Shown here: piece after piece, positions 51,907 to 60,903 of the stretch | Layout: each line of letters begins with the position of its first letter | Numbering within the stretch: the first letter of the stretch is position 1 | Source: Sphingomonas nostoxanthinifaciens | GTDB lineage: Bacteria; Pseudomonadota; Alphaproteobacteria; Sphingomonadales; Sphingomonadaceae | Assembly (NCBI RefSeq): GCF_019930585.1 | Contig: NZ_CP082839.1 | Coordinates: forward strand, 1,860,001-1,924,000 | DNA: 64,000 bases | Direction of reading: 5' to 3' | Notes under the pieces: generated by a model | What the model was told of the DNA's origin: nothing | The model's input: the letters and a program-made list of their open reading frames with translations, nothing else | Database searches by the model: none | Made by a program: the position numbers and the translations under genes

Positions 51907-52542
51907 CTATTGCAGCGTCGCCTCATCGCCATCGTGCGGCCCGAAGAAGCGCAGGAACTGGACCAGCAGGTCGGCGCGATCCGGCACGTCGCGCGCCTCC
52001 AGCAACGCCTGCTTGGCGGCGATGTCGAACGGCGCGATCTGCGCGATGCCGTTGACCAGCGCCTCGTCGTCCAGCCGGCCGACGCTTTCCCAATCCACCT
52101 GATAGCCGTGCCGCCGCGCGAACGCCTTGGCATGATTCTCCAGATCGGCGCGCAGGATGCTCGCCAATACCGGCTGATCCTCGTCGGCATCCTCGGCAAA
52201 ATCGTCGAAGCTCGCCTCGATCTGGCGGAAAGGCGTGCCAGCATCCAGCTCGCGCACCGTGCGGAAGCGGCTCAGCCCCTCCAGCACCAGATTGAAGCGG
52301 CCGTCCTCCAGCGCCTCGACATGCGCGATGCGGCCGAGGCAGCCGATGTCGAACAAGGCTGGCCGGTCGCTCTCCTCGCCAGGCCGCGGCTGAATCATGG
52401 CGATGCGGCGATCGCGCGCCAGCGCGTCGCTGACCATCGCCCGATAACGCGGCTCGAAGATGTGCAACGGCAAATGGCTGCGCGGGAACAGCAAGGCGCC
52501 CGGCAGCGGGAAGATCGACAATCGGCTGCCGGTCTTGAGCAT
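51907..52542 (-). CDS. Lon N-terminal (substrate-binding) domain protein
   Basis: The 211-aa protein is only the LonN domain: IFPLPGALLFPRSHLPLHIFEPRYRAMVSDAL, then PALFDIGCLGRIAHVEALEDGRFNLVLEGLSRF. There is no ATPase or peptidase part. Stand-alone LonN proteins are common, with unknown roles in protein quality control. The start overlaps the cnoX stop by one base (TGATG), so it is made with a thioredoxin-like cochaperone, which suggests a shared proteostasis role. Confidence 0.88.
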   Translation of the reverse strand: MLKTGSRLSIFPLPGALLFPRSHLPLHIFEPRYRAMVSDALARDRRIAMIQPRPGEESDRPALFDIGCLGRIAHVEALEDGRFNLVLEGLSRFRTVRELDAGTPFRQIEASFDDFAEDADEDQPVLASILRADLENHAKAFARRHGYQVDWESVGRLDDEALVNGIAQIAPFDIAAKQALLEARDVPDRADLLVQFLRFFGPHDGDEATLQ

Positions 52543-53453
52543 CAGCCGAACAATATCGCCGAGAGCCGCCGCCGCTGCGCCGCCACCCACGGATCCTCGA
52601 GCCCGGTCGCCTCGAACAAGGTGAGCAGCCGCTTGCGCGCGGCATTCTCGTTCCAGTCGCGATCCTGCGCGATCGAATCGAGCAATAGGTCCGCCGCGCC
52701 GTCGCGGTCGCCGCTCGCCATCAACGCGCCGGCGAGTTCGTAGCGCGCGTCCTGATCGGTCGGATCGGCGGCGACGCGCACGCGCAGCGCGGCGAGATCG
52801 CCGGCCAGGCCGGTCTCGCCCGCCAGCGCCACCGCTGCGCGCGCCCGCGCGATGGCGGGATCCTTCGCCTTGTCCTCGGGCAGAGCGTCCAGCACGGCCT
52901 GCGCCTCGTCGACATGACCAGCGGCGAGCAAAGCGCGCACATGGCCGCTCACCACCGCGGGATCCTCCGGCGCCATTTCGGCGAGCTGTCCGAAGATCGA
53001 GAGCGCACGCTCGGCGTCGCCCTCGGCCAGCACCTGTTCGCCCATCTCGATCAGCGGGGCGATATCCTCCTGCAATTGGTCGTCGGCACCGTTGATCGGA
53101 AGCTGGCGCAGGATCTGGTCCAGCATCTGCGTGATCTGGCCCTCCGTGCGCGCGGGCGTGAGATCGGCGACGGGCTGGCCCTGGAAGATCGCATAGACGG
53201 TCGGGATCGAGCGGACGCGGAACTGGCTCGCGATCAGCTTCTGCTGGTCGACGTCGACCTTGACCAGCTTGACGCCCTTATTGGCGTAGGCCGCAGCGAC
53301 CTTCTCCAGCACCGGGCCGAGTTGCTTGCAGGGGCCGCACCATTCGGCCCAGAAATCGAGGATCACCAGCGCGTCCATCGACGGCTCGATCACGTCGCGC
53401 TTGAACGCTTCGATCTCCTCGCGCTCGGTGGCGCTCAGGCCCAGGGTCGCCAA
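52542..53453 (-). CDS. cnoX: Thioredoxin/TPR cochaperone CnoX (YbbN-like)
   Basis: The 303-aa protein has a thioredoxin domain in residues 1-110 with a full active site WAEWCGPCKQLGPVLEKV and cis-Pro in SIPTVYA. A TPR-like helical C-terminal part follows (ALSIFGQLAEMAPEDP, ELAGALMASGDRDGAADLL). E. coli CnoX has SXXC at this site and is a holdase without reductase activity. Here CxxC is intact, as in many alphaproteobacterial members, so it may also reduce disulfides. Confidence 0.87.
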   Translation of the reverse strand: MATLGLSATEREEIEAFKRDVIEPSMDALVILDFWAEWCGPCKQLGPVLEKVAAAYANKGVKLVKVDVDQQKLIASQFRVRSIPTVYAIFQGQPVADLTPARTEGQITQMLDQILRQLPINGADDQLQEDIAPLIEMGEQVLAEGDAERALSIFGQLAEMAPEDPAVVSGHVRALLAAGHVDEAQAVLDALPEDKAKDPAIARARAAVALAGETGLAGDLAALRVRVAADPTDQDARYELAGALMASGDRDGAADLLLDSIAQDRDWNENAARKRLLTLFEATGLEDPWVAAQRRRLSAILFG

Positions 53454-53538
53454 GGGTCACATCTCCAAAACAAAGGTCGGGCATTATGTGGTCCGTTTCG
53501 CCGCCGCGACAAGCCCGCGCGTCGATGCGAAAAGGGGC

Positions 53539-53567
53539 TTGCGGCCTTGCAGGGTCGCAGCTATCAG
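53539..53567 (+). promoter_or_regulatory. Candidate promoter for tRNA-Gly
   Basis: TTGCGG (53539-53544), 17 bases, then TATCAG (53562-53567). The predicted start near 53574 lies about 33 bases upstream of the mature tRNA. Confidence 0.4.
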
Positions 53568-53606
53568 CGCGCCTCACCCCCGGGGTCCACCCCGGTTGCA
53601 ACGCGA

Positions 53607-53681
<75 letters not shown>

Positions 53682-53687
53682 GCGTCG

Positions 53688-53885
53688 TCATCGCTTCCGT
53701 GTGAACGGAAAGCGATCGCGGATCGCTTCGTTGAAGTAGCGCCCCTTGGATGGGGCCTTCTCCAGCTCCTCGAATATCTCGGGCGGTACGTCGCGATAGG
53801 CGTAACGGCGTCCGGTGACGAAGGTCACGTCGAGCCGGCGATCGTCTTCGTCATAAGCGGTGGCGCGGATCGCGGTGGACGGCAT
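53688..53885 (-). CDS. KTSC-domain small protein
   Basis: The 65-aa protein has the KTSC layout: an early strand with TAYDEDDRRLDVTFVTGRRYAY, then DVPPEIFEELEKAPSKGRYFNEAIR, the conserved 'V-Y-F/L...A-S-KG-(Y/F)(F/L)N' pattern. The family is linked by gene context to RNA metabolism (often fused to or near lysyl-tRNA synthetase), but the function is unknown. It ends six bases past the tRNA CCA end. Confidence 0.82.
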   Translation of the reverse strand: MPSTAIRATAYDEDDRRLDVTFVTGRRYAYRDVPPEIFEELEKAPSKGRYFNEAIRDRFPFTRKR

Positions 53886-53924
53886 TAAGCGGCAACGCGC
53901 CTCCGCGCACTGCGCTCCTTCTTC

Positions 53925-55661
53925 TCAGCGCGTGCGCACGTAGCGCCCTGGGGCGTCCTCGATCGCGGGCAGCTTGCCCTGGCCGGGGATGCGCGCGCCG
54001 TCGGCGGCGACGTCATCGCCTGAAAGTGTATCGATCCAGCTGATCCAGTCGGGCCACCAACTTCCCTTATGCTCGGTCGCACCGGCGACGAATTCCGCCA
54101 GCGTCGGCACCTTGGCGTCGTTGGTCCAATAGCCGTATTTGTTGGCGGCGGGCGGATTGACCACGCCGGCGATGTGGCCCGAGCCCGCCAGCACGAAGCG
54201 CAGCGGGCCGGCGAAATGGTGGGTCAGCTTCCACACGCTTTCCGGCGGCGCGATATGATCCTCACGGCCGGCCTGGACGTAGCTGGGGGTGCGCACTTGG
54301 GAGAGGTCGATCGGCACCTCGGCCACGCTCAGCCCGCCCGCCTTCACCAGCAGATTGTCGCGGTAGAGATCGGACAGATAGCGCCGGTGCCATTCGGCCG
54401 GCAGATTGGTGACGTCGCTGTTCCAATGCAGCAGGTCGAACGGCGCATAATCGTTCGCCAGCAGGTAATTGTTGACGACATAGTTCCAGATCAGGTCGCG
54501 CCCGCGCAGCAAGTTGAACGTCGCGGCGAGATAACGCCCGTCGAGGAAGCCGTCGGTGGCGAAGCTGTTGATGAGGCCGATCTGGGCGTCGTCCACGAAC
54601 AGCGACAGGTCGCCCGCCTGGCTGAAATCGACCTGCGCGGTGAAGAAGGTCGCGCTCGCCACCTTCTCGCCCTCGCCGCGTGCCGCAAGCCACGCCAGCA
54701 GCATCGCCATCGCGGTGCCGGCGACGCAATAGCCGATCACATGCACGCTCGGCACGTTGAGCAGGTCGCGCACCGTGTCGATCGCGTCATGCTCGCCCGC
54801 AAGGATGTAATCGTCCATCAGCGTGCCGGCCATGCTGGCGTCGGCCGACTTCCACGACACCATGAACACCGACAGCCCCTGGTCGAGCGCCCAGCGCACG
54901 AAGCTCTTCTCGGGCCGCAGGTCGAGAATGTAGAAGCGGTTGATCCATGGCGGGAAGATCAGCAGCGGCGTCGCCTTCACGTTCGGCGTCGTCGGCGCAT
55001 AATGGATCAGCTGGTAGAGCGCGGTCTCCTTGACGACCTTGCCGGGCGTGGTGGCGATGTTGCGGCCGATCTCGAACGCGTCGGCGGCGGTGTGGCTGAT
55101 CTGGCCGCGGCCGACGTCGGCGAGGATCCGTTCGAGCCCGACCACCAGGTTGCGGCCGCCCGTCTCGATGATCTTGTCGAACACCTGCGGGTTGGTCAGC
55201 GCGAAGTTGGATGGGCTCATCGCCTCGACGAAGTTGCGCGTGAGGAACAGCAACTGCTCCTTCTGCTTGGGATCCAGCCCCTCGACCCGTGCGATCCCGG
55301 CCAGCAGCTGGTCGGCGATCGCCGTATAGGTCTGCCGGATCATGTCGAAGATCGGCTCGCGCCATTCCACCCCGGCGAAGCGGCGGTCGCCCGTCGCGGC
55401 GGCGGCGCTTTCGGGCGACAGCGGCATCATTTTGCGCCACGTCGCGGCAGTTTCCTGCCACCACGCTTTCTGCGCAGCAAGCATCTGGTCGGTGCTCGGC
55501 AGCGGCGTCGTCGCGAGGCCGGCGGCGGTGTCGTCGCCCATCTTCAGCAACACGGACGCGCCATGTTCCATCATCAGCTGCTGCATCTCGCCGGCGATGC
55601 CGGTCCAGTGCGACATTTCCTTCAGGAGGGTGTCGGTATCCTTGGTCGCTTCATCCGCCAT
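53925..55661 (-). CDS. phaC: Class I poly(3-hydroxyalkanoate) synthase
   Basis: The 578-aa enzyme polymerises (R)-3-hydroxyacyl-CoA. The N-terminal domain (1-190) precedes an alpha/beta catalytic core with nucleophile Cys in VHVIGYCVAGTAMAM (lipase-like box), catalytic Asp in VQAGREDHIAPPESVW and His in AGSGHIAGVVNPP. PWINRFYILDLRPEKSFVRW and DYAPFDLLHWNSDVTNLPA are class I marks. The box reads GYCVAG where most enzymes have GxCxGG. No phaA, phaB or phasin gene adjoins it. The start at 55661 is divergent from the aminotransferase gene. Confidence 0.92.
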   Translation of the reverse strand: MADEATKDTDTLLKEMSHWTGIAGEMQQLMMEHGASVLLKMGDDTAAGLATTPLPSTDQMLAAQKAWWQETAATWRKMMPLSPESAAAATGDRRFAGVEWREPIFDMIRQTYTAIADQLLAGIARVEGLDPKQKEQLLFLTRNFVEAMSPSNFALTNPQVFDKIIETGGRNLVVGLERILADVGRGQISHTAADAFEIGRNIATTPGKVVKETALYQLIHYAPTTPNVKATPLLIFPPWINRFYILDLRPEKSFVRWALDQGLSVFMVSWKSADASMAGTLMDDYILAGEHDAIDTVRDLLNVPSVHVIGYCVAGTAMAMLLAWLAARGEGEKVASATFFTAQVDFSQAGDLSLFVDDAQIGLINSFATDGFLDGRYLAATFNLLRGRDLIWNYVVNNYLLANDYAPFDLLHWNSDVTNLPAEWHRRYLSDLYRDNLLVKAGGLSVAEVPIDLSQVRTPSYVQAGREDHIAPPESVWKLTHHFAGPLRFVLAGSGHIAGVVNPPAANKYGYWTNDAKVPTLAEFVAGATEHKGSWWPDWISWIDTLSGDDVAADGARIPGQGKLPAIEDAPGRYVRTR

Positions 55662-55762
55662 TGATTCTCGTCCCGGCCGCCCGAAGCCGCTATAGCGGCG
55701 CCGCTCCGGCTAGATGGGCGATCCGCGCCGCCACGGCTAGGGGCTTCGAACCGACCGAGGAC

Positions 55763-56974
55763 ATGATGACCGAGGATTTCTACCGCATCCGCCGTTTGCC
55801 CCCTTACGTGTTCGCCGAAGTGAACGCGATGAAGGCGGCGGCGCGCGCGGCGGGCGAGGACATCATCGACCTCGGGATGGGCAATCCCGACGGTGCGCCC
55901 GCGCCGCACGTGATCGAGAAATTGTGTGAGGTAGCGCGCAATCCCAATGCGCACGGCTATTCCGCCTCGTCGGGCATCCCCGGCCTGAAGAAGGCGCAGG
56001 CCGGCTATTATGCCCGGCGCTTCGGGGTCGAGCTCGATCCCGCCAAGGAAGTGGTGGTCACGCTCGGCTCGAAGGAGGGGCTCGCCAACCTTGCGCAGGC
56101 GATCACCGCGCCGGGCGACGTCGTGCTCGCGCCGAACCCGAGCTATCCGATCCACACGTTCGGCTTCATCATCGCGGGCGCCGCGATCCGATCGATCCCG
56201 GCGGCGCCGGGGCCGGATTTCTTCCGCCGGCTGGAACATGCGATCGCCTATACCGTGCCGAAGCCGTCGGTGCTGGTGATCGGCTATCCTTCCAATCCAA
56301 CGGCTTACGTCGCGGACCTGAAATTCTACGAGCAGGTCGTCGCGTTTGCCAAGGAGCATAAGCTCTGGGTACTGAGCGATCTCGCTTATGCCGAAATCTA
56401 TTTCGGCGACACGCCGACGCCGTCGATCCTGCAGGTGCCGGGGGCGATGGACGTGGCGATCGAGTTCACCTCGATGTCCAAGACCTATTCGATGGCGGGG
56501 TGGCGGATCGGCTTCGCGGTGGGCAACCGCACGTTGATCTCGGCGCTGACGCGCGTGAAGTCCTACCTCGATTATGGCGCCTTCACCCCGATCCAGGCGG
56601 CGGCGGTGGCGGCGATCAACGGCCCGCAGGATATCGTCGAGGCCAACCGCAAGCTCTACCGCGGCCGCCGCGACGTGCTGGTCGAAAGCTTCGGCCGGTC
56701 TGGCTGGGACATTCCGCCGCCCGACGCGTCGATGTTCGCATGGGCGCCGATCCCACCGGCATTGCACCACCTCGGCAGCCTCGAATTTTCCAAGCAGCTG
56801 CTCACCCATGCCAATGTCGCCGTGGCCCCCGGCACCGGCTTCGGCGAGGAAGGCGAGGGCTATGTGCGGATCGCCTTGGTCGAGAACGAGCATCGCATCC
56901 GCCAGGCGGCGCGCAATCTGAAGCGCTATCTCGTCAGCATGGGCGTGAACGTGCCGGCCTCGCAGGCGGTCTGA
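55763..56974 (+). CDS. Class I/II PLP aminotransferase (AlaC/LL-DAP aminotransferase-like)
   Basis: The 403-aa fold-type I enzyme has [49 protein letters not shown] and the PLP lysine in [18 protein letters not shown], with [14 protein letters not shown] late. The pattern matches the AlaC/YfdZ transaminases that make alanine from pyruvate; closely related proteins are often annotated as LL-diaminopimelate aminotransferase. Two ATGs (55763, 55766) are possible. It ends five bases before the family B repeat upstream of valS. Confidence 0.87.
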   Translation: MMTEDFYRIRRLPPYVFAEVNAMKAAARAAGEDIIDLGMGNPDGAPAPHVIEKLCEVARNPNAHGYSASSGIPGLKKAQAGYYARRFGVELDPAKEVVVTLGSKEGLANLAQAITAPGDVVLAPNPSYPIHTFGFIIAGAAIRSIPAAPGPDFFRRLEHAIAYTVPKPSVLVIGYPSNPTAYVADLKFYEQVVAFAKEHKLWVLSDLAYAEIYFGDTPTPSILQVPGAMDVAIEFTSMSKTYSMAGWRIGFAVGNRTLISALTRVKSYLDYGAFTPIQAAAVAAINGPQDIVEANRKLYRGRRDVLVESFGRSGWDIPPPDASMFAWAPIPPALHHLGSLEFSKQLLTHANVAVAPGTGFGEEGEGYVRIALVENEHRIRQAARNLKRYLVSMGVNVPASQAV

Positions 56975-56978
56975 AGAT

Positions 56979-57073
56979 CGTCACCCCGGACTTGTTCCGG
57001 GGTCCACGGCGCGTCCGGACCGCACGGCGCGGCTCCCGCCCCCCGGTGGATCCCGGAACAAGTCCGGGATGAC
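56979..57073. repeat. Palindromic repeat element (family B), upstream of valS
   Basis: The left end has CACCCCGGACTTGTTCCGGG (56982 on) and the right end has the reverse complement with one change (CCCGGAACAAGTCCGGGATG), with a Cys-codon-free GC spacer of about 50 bases. A second copy flanks valS on the other side at 59916-60023. Confidence 0.82.
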
Positions 57074-57080
57074 CTTTGGT

Positions 57081-57126
57081 AAGGAGGTGCATCATGCGCG
57101 CGACCCCTTTAAGGACGCGCGCATGA
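57081..57126 (+). promoter_or_regulatory. valS leader: perfect Shine-Dalgarno, mini-ORF and start-sequestering hairpin
   Basis: AAGGAGGTG (57081-57089) is a full match to the 16S anti-Shine-Dalgarno. It drives the mini-ORF at 57094, not valS itself. Bases 57094-57102 pair perfectly with 57116-57124 (9 pairs). The stem therefore covers the mini-ORF start codon and the first bases of the valS ATG, while the loop shows AAGGA (57111-57115), the valS ribosome site. Confidence 0.55.
57094..57126 (+). CDS. Candidate 10-codon leader peptide overlapping the valS start
   Basis: The mini-ORF reads [10 protein letters not shown] and stops in an ATGA junction with the valS start (57123-57126). It has the strongest ribosome site of the window. 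No Val codons are present, so classical amino-acid attenuation is not obvious. Translational coupling to valS, by reinitiation or by opening the hairpin, is the likely use. Whether it is translated is unproven. Confidence 0.4.
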   Translation: MRATPLRTRA

Positions 57127-59891
57127 CCATCGACAAGACCTTCCACCCCGCGCAGATCGAGGCGCATTGGTATCCGCATTGGGAGACGACCGGCGCGTTC
57201 CGCCCGGCACGTGAGACGGCCGAGCCGTTCACGATCGTCATCCCGCCACCCAATGTCACGGGCTCGCTCCACATCGGCCACGCGCTCGACGTGACGCTGC
57301 AGGACATCCTCGTCCGCCATGCGCGGCTGCAGGGCAAGGATGCCCTCTGGGTGGTCGGCACCGATCACGCCGGCATCGCCACGCAGATGGTGGTCGAGCG
57401 CAACCTCGGCAGCCAGGGCGTCAAGCGGCAGGATATGAGCCGCGCAGCCTTCATCGAGCATGTGTGGGAGTGGAAGGCGCAGTCAGGTGGCGCGATCACC
57501 GGCCAACTCCGCCGCCTCGGCGCATCGTGCGACTGGGCGAACGAGCGCTTCACGATGGATGCCGGCTTCTCCAAGGCGGTTTCGCACGTCTTTGTCGAGC
57601 TTTACCGGCAGGGGCTGCTGTATCGTGACAAGCGGCTGGTCAATTGGGATCCGCATTTCCGCACCGCAATCTCGGACCTTGAGGTCGAGACCAAGGAGCG
57701 CCACGGCCAATTCTGGCACCTGACCTATCCGTTGGAGGACGGCTCGGACACGATCTCGGTCGCGACCACGCGGCCCGAGACGATGCTGGCCGACATGGCA
57801 ATCGCGGTCCATCCGGACGATGCGCGCTACACTGCATTGGTGGGCAAGCGCATCCGCCTGCCGATCACCGGCCGCCTGATCCCGATCGTCGCCGACGAGC
57901 ATGCCGATCCGGAGCTCGGTTCGGGCGCGGTGAAGATCACACCAGGCCACGATTTCAACGACTTCGAAGTGGGTGTTCGCGCCGGGATCAAGCCTGCGGA
58001 CATGCTCAACATGCTCGATGCCGATGCGAAGGTGGCGCAGACCGCCGACGGGCTGATCCCCGCCGACCTGATCGGGCTCGACCGGTTCGAGGCGCGCGAC
58101 ACGATCGTGGCGCTGCTGGCCGAGGCGGGCGCGCTGGAGAAGGTCGAGGATCGCGTGATCCAGACGCCTTATGGCGATCGCTCGGGTGTAGTGATCGAGC
58201 CGTGGCTGACCGACCAATGGTATGTCGACGCGCAGACGCTCGCTGGCCCGGCGCTGGACGCAGTGCGCTCGGGCGACATCCGCGTCGTTCCCGAGACGTG
58301 GAAGAAGACCTGGTATAACTGGCTGGAAAATATCCAGCCATGGTGCGTCAGTCGCCAATTGTGGTGGGGGCACCAGATCCCGGCATGGTATGACGAGGAC
58401 GGCCAGGTCTACGTCGCAGAAGACGAGGCGGCGGCGCAGGCGCAAGCCGGCAACAAACGACTGACCCGCGACAGCGACGTGCTCGACACGTGGTTCTCGT
58501 CGGCGCTGTGGCCGTTCGGCACGCTCGGCTGGCCGGAGCATGGCGCCGATCAAGCCCTCTCCCCGGCGGGGAGAGGGTTGGGTGAGGGGGAGCGAGGCGC
58601 AGCCGAGCACGCCCCGTCGGCGTCGGACACCCTCACCCAACCCTCTCCCTCAAGGGAGAGGGCTGAAGGGAACTCGCTTCTCTCGCGCCATTATCCCAAC
58701 GACGTGCTGATCTCGGGCTTCGACATCCTGTTCTTCTGGGATGCGCGCATGGCGATGCAGGGCCTTCATTTCATGAAGGAAAAGCCCTGGAAGACGCTCT
58801 ACCTGCACGGGCTCGTCCGCGACGCGAACGGCGCCAAGATGTCGAAGTCGAAGGGCAACACCGTCGACCCGCTCGGCCTGATCGAGAAATATGGCGCCGA
58901 TGCGCTGCGCTTCACGCTGGCGGCGATGGAGAGCCAGGGGCGCGACATCAAGCTCGATGAGAAGCGTGTCGAGGGCTATCGAAACTTCGCGACCAAGCTG
59001 TGGAACGCCGCACGCTTCGCGCAGGGCCAGGGAATCGGCGGATCGACCACGCTGGAGCCGCCGGCCGCGACGCTGGCGGTCAATCGCTGGATCCTCGCCG
59101 AGGCGGTGAAGACCATCCAGGCGCTCGATCTCGCCATCGCCGACCTGCGTTATGACGAGATGGCGAACACCATCTATCACTTCGTGTGGGATACGTTCTG
59201 CGACTGGTATCTGGAGCTTATCAAGCCGGTCCTGCAGGACGAAGGTGCCGAGGGCGCGGGCGAGACGCGCGCGGTGGCGGGCTGGGTGCTCGATCAGATC
59301 CTGATCCTGCTCCACCCGTTCATGCCGTTCATCACCGAGGAGCTCTGGCACAAGCTTGCGGAGCGCGACCACGACATCATCGTCGCGCACTGGCCGATGG
59401 CCGATGCGCGCGCGATCGATCCGGACGCGGTCGCCGAGGTGGAGTGGTTGATCCGGCTGATCAGCGAGATCCGCTCGGCGCGCACCGAGCTGAACGTGCC
59501 GCCGGGCGCGCGCCTGCCGCTGGCGGTGAACGATGCCGGCGTGGCGACCGCCGGCCGGCTCGCGCGCAACCTGTCAACGCTCCAGCGGCTCGCCCGCGTC
59601 GCCGAGCTGGCGGATCAGGTCGCGCCGGGCGGGGCGGCACAGATCGTGGTGGACGAAGCGACGTTCGTTCTGCCCCTCCAAGGCGTGATCGATCTCGCCG
59701 CCGAGCGTGGGCGCCTCGACAAGGCGGCAGCGGCGGCGGAGAAGGAGGCGGCGGGGCTCGCCGGCCGGCTCGGCAACCCGGCATTCGTCGAGAAGGCCAA
59801 GCCCGAGGCCGTCGCCAAGGCGCGCGAGGACCACGCCGCCAAGACCGCCGAGGCGGAGCGGCTGCGCGCTGCGCTCGCAAGGCTGGGGTGA
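57123..59891 (+). CDS. valS: Valyl-tRNA synthetase with an in-frame repeat-element insert
   Basis: The 922-aa class I synthetase has [16 protein letters not shown] (HIGH), an editing domain from about residue 180, [15 protein letters not shown], and [14 protein letters not shown] (KMSKS), ending in a coiled-coil arm ([19 protein letters not shown]). Between GWPEHGAD and [14 protein letters not shown], where family members have about 6-10 residues, there are about 44 extra residues (477-520). These are encoded exactly by a family C repeat element (58555-58662). The start at 57123 matches the family ([13 protein letters not shown]); ATG 57069 would add 18 unconserved residues. Confidence 0.95.
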   Translation: MTIDKTFHPAQIEAHWYPHWETTGAFRPARETAEPFTIVIPPPNVTGSLHIGHALDVTLQDILVRHARLQGKDALWVVGTDHAGIATQMVVERNLGSQGVKRQDMSRAAFIEHVWEWKAQSGGAITGQLRRLGASCDWANERFTMDAGFSKAVSHVFVELYRQGLLYRDKRLVNWDPHFRTAISDLEVETKERHGQFWHLTYPLEDGSDTISVATTRPETMLADMAIAVHPDDARYTALVGKRIRLPITGRLIPIVADEHADPELGSGAVKITPGHDFNDFEVGVRAGIKPADMLNMLDADAKVAQTADGLIPADLIGLDRFEARDTIVALLAEAGALEKVEDRVIQTPYGDRSGVVIEPWLTDQWYVDAQTLAGPALDAVRSGDIRVVPETWKKTWYNWLENIQPWCVSRQLWWGHQIPAWYDEDGQVYVAEDEAAAQAQAGNKRLTRDSDVLDTWFSSALWPFGTLGWPEHGADQALSPAGRGLGEGERGAAEHAPSASDTLTQPSPSRERAEGNSLLSRHYPNDVLISGFDILFFWDARMAMQGLHFMKEKPWKTLYLHGLVRDANGAKMSKSKGNTVDPLGLIEKYGADALRFTLAAMESQGRDIKLDEKRVEGYRNFATKLWNAARFAQGQGIGGSTTLEPPAATLAVNRWILAEAVKTIQALDLAIADLRYDEMANTIYHFVWDTFCDWYLELIKPVLQDEGAEGAGETRAVAGWVLDQILILLHPFMPFITEELWHKLAERDHDIIVAHWPMADARAIDPDAVAEVEWLIRLISEIRSARTELNVPPGARLPLAVNDAGVATAGRLARNLSTLQRLARVAELADQVAPGGAAQIVVDEATFVLPLQGVIDLAAERGRLDKAAAAAEKEAAGLAGRLGNPAFVEKAKPEAVAKAREDHAAKTAEAERLRAALARLG
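58555..58662. repeat. Double-hairpin repeat element (family C) inside valS
   Basis: Hairpin one pairs 58555-58564 with 58568-58577 (10 of 10, loop ggc). Hairpin two pairs 58641-58649 with 58654-58662 (9 of 9). Next to them TTGGGTGAGGG (58578-58588) is an exact complement of CCCTCACCCAA (58630-58640), so the whole is also one large inverted repeat. The centre carries GCGCAGCCG, also found in the copy at 13257-13366. Confidence 0.85.
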
Positions 59892-59915
59892 GCGGCGGGT
59901 TCAACCGGTTTTGAG

Positions 59916-60023
59916 CGTCACCCCGGACTTGTTCCGGGGTCCACGCCGGCCGAGCGCGTATCGCTCGTTCCGAACGCGCCTCGCCGGCCGCCCGGTGGAC
60001 CCCGGAACAAGTCCGGGGTGACG
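59916..60023. repeat. Palindromic repeat element (family B), downstream of valS
   Basis: The left arm CGTCACCCCGGACTTGTTCC and the right arm ending GGAACAAGTCCGGGGTGACG are complementary over 20 or more bases. It is the second family B copy, 24 bases after the valS stop, and it reaches almost to the convergent SIMPL gene, so it may serve as a two-way terminator. Confidence 0.85.
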
Positions 60024-60041
60024 TGGGCGCTTGAAGGCGGC

Positions 60042-60800
60042 CTACGGAACGATCTGGTAGATCACCGTCACCCGCGCGGTGGTCTCGATCGGCTGCGGGG
60101 TCAGGGCCATCGGGACGGGGGGTGGCGGCGGTGGCGGTGCGGGAACCGACATGATCGACGGCGCGTCGACGCGGCTTCCGCTCAGCACGATGTCGTCGCT
60201 GCCGAACAGGCCCCCAAAGCTGCCGTCGGTCGCCTGGATGATCGGGCCGAGATGGACGCCGGCGGCGGCGGCCACCGCCTGCGCCTGGGCGCGCGCGGCG
60301 GCGAATGCCTCGGTCATCGCCGCGCGGCGCGCGGCGGCGTCGTCGCTGACCTGGAAGGTCTGGATATGCGGGTTGGTGCCACCGAGCCGACCGATCAGGC
60401 CGACGATCGTCCCCGCATCCTTCACCGCGCCGGTCCGCACGCGCACGAACAGGTCGGCGGTGTAGCCGACGATCGCGCACTCGCCGGTCGAAAGGTGCGG
60501 GTTGCCAAAGCCGCGGGTGTTGCAGTCGCGCCCGCGCACCTCGCCGACCGACACGTTGCTCGCCTGCGGCTGGGCCTTGAACGTCGCGAGGCCGCCGTCG
60601 ATCGCCACGCGTTTCGCCACCAAGGCCCGCACCGCCTCGTCGGAGGTCGTGCCCTCGCCATGGACCGTATAGCTGATCTCGGCGCGGTCGGGCATGGTCG
60701 AGGCATGGCCGTTCGCGCTGACGACGATCCGGGGCGGTGGCGTGTCGGCGGCCTGCGCCACCGCGGGCATCAAAGTCAGCACCAGAACCAGCGTCCGCAT
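60042..60800 (-). CDS. Exported SIMPL (DUF541) domain protein
   Basis: The 252-aa protein has a signal peptide (RTLVLVLTLMPAVAQA). The SIMPL pattern follows: PPRIVVSANGHASTMPDRAEISYTVHGEGTTSDEAV, AARAQAQAVAAAAGVHLGPI, and a closing beta strand VTVIYQIVP. Near the C-terminus is a run of eight or so prolines (APPPPPPPVP). SIMPL proteins are periplasmic and affect oxidative stress tolerance in E. coli (YggE). A strong GAGGAGG precedes the ATG at 60800. Divergent from the MATE gene. Confidence 0.87.
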   Translation of the reverse strand: MRTLVLVLTLMPAVAQAADTPPPRIVVSANGHASTMPDRAEISYTVHGEGTTSDEAVRALVAKRVAIDGGLATFKAQPQASNVSVGEVRGRDCNTRGFGNPHLSTGECAIVGYTADLFVRVRTGAVKDAGTIVGLIGRLGGTNPHIQTFQVSDDAAARRAAMTEAFAAARAQAQAVAAAAGVHLGPIIQATDGSFGGLFGSDDIVLSGSRVDAPSIMSVPAPPPPPPPVPMALTPQPIETTARVTVIYQIVP

Positions 60801-60903
60801 GCATCCTCCTCGATCGCTTCGTCGTCGCGCGCACAATAGCGCGGAGCGTGGCTGGCCAAAAGCGGCCGTGCACGGCAAAGCATAGGCCGAGGGGAATGAC
60901 GAG

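Noticed and set aside
57069..57122. An earlier valS start at ATG 57069
   Set aside because: The 18 added residues start inside a repeat element, are unlike ValRS N-termini and have no ribosome site. The strong site downstream serves another frame.
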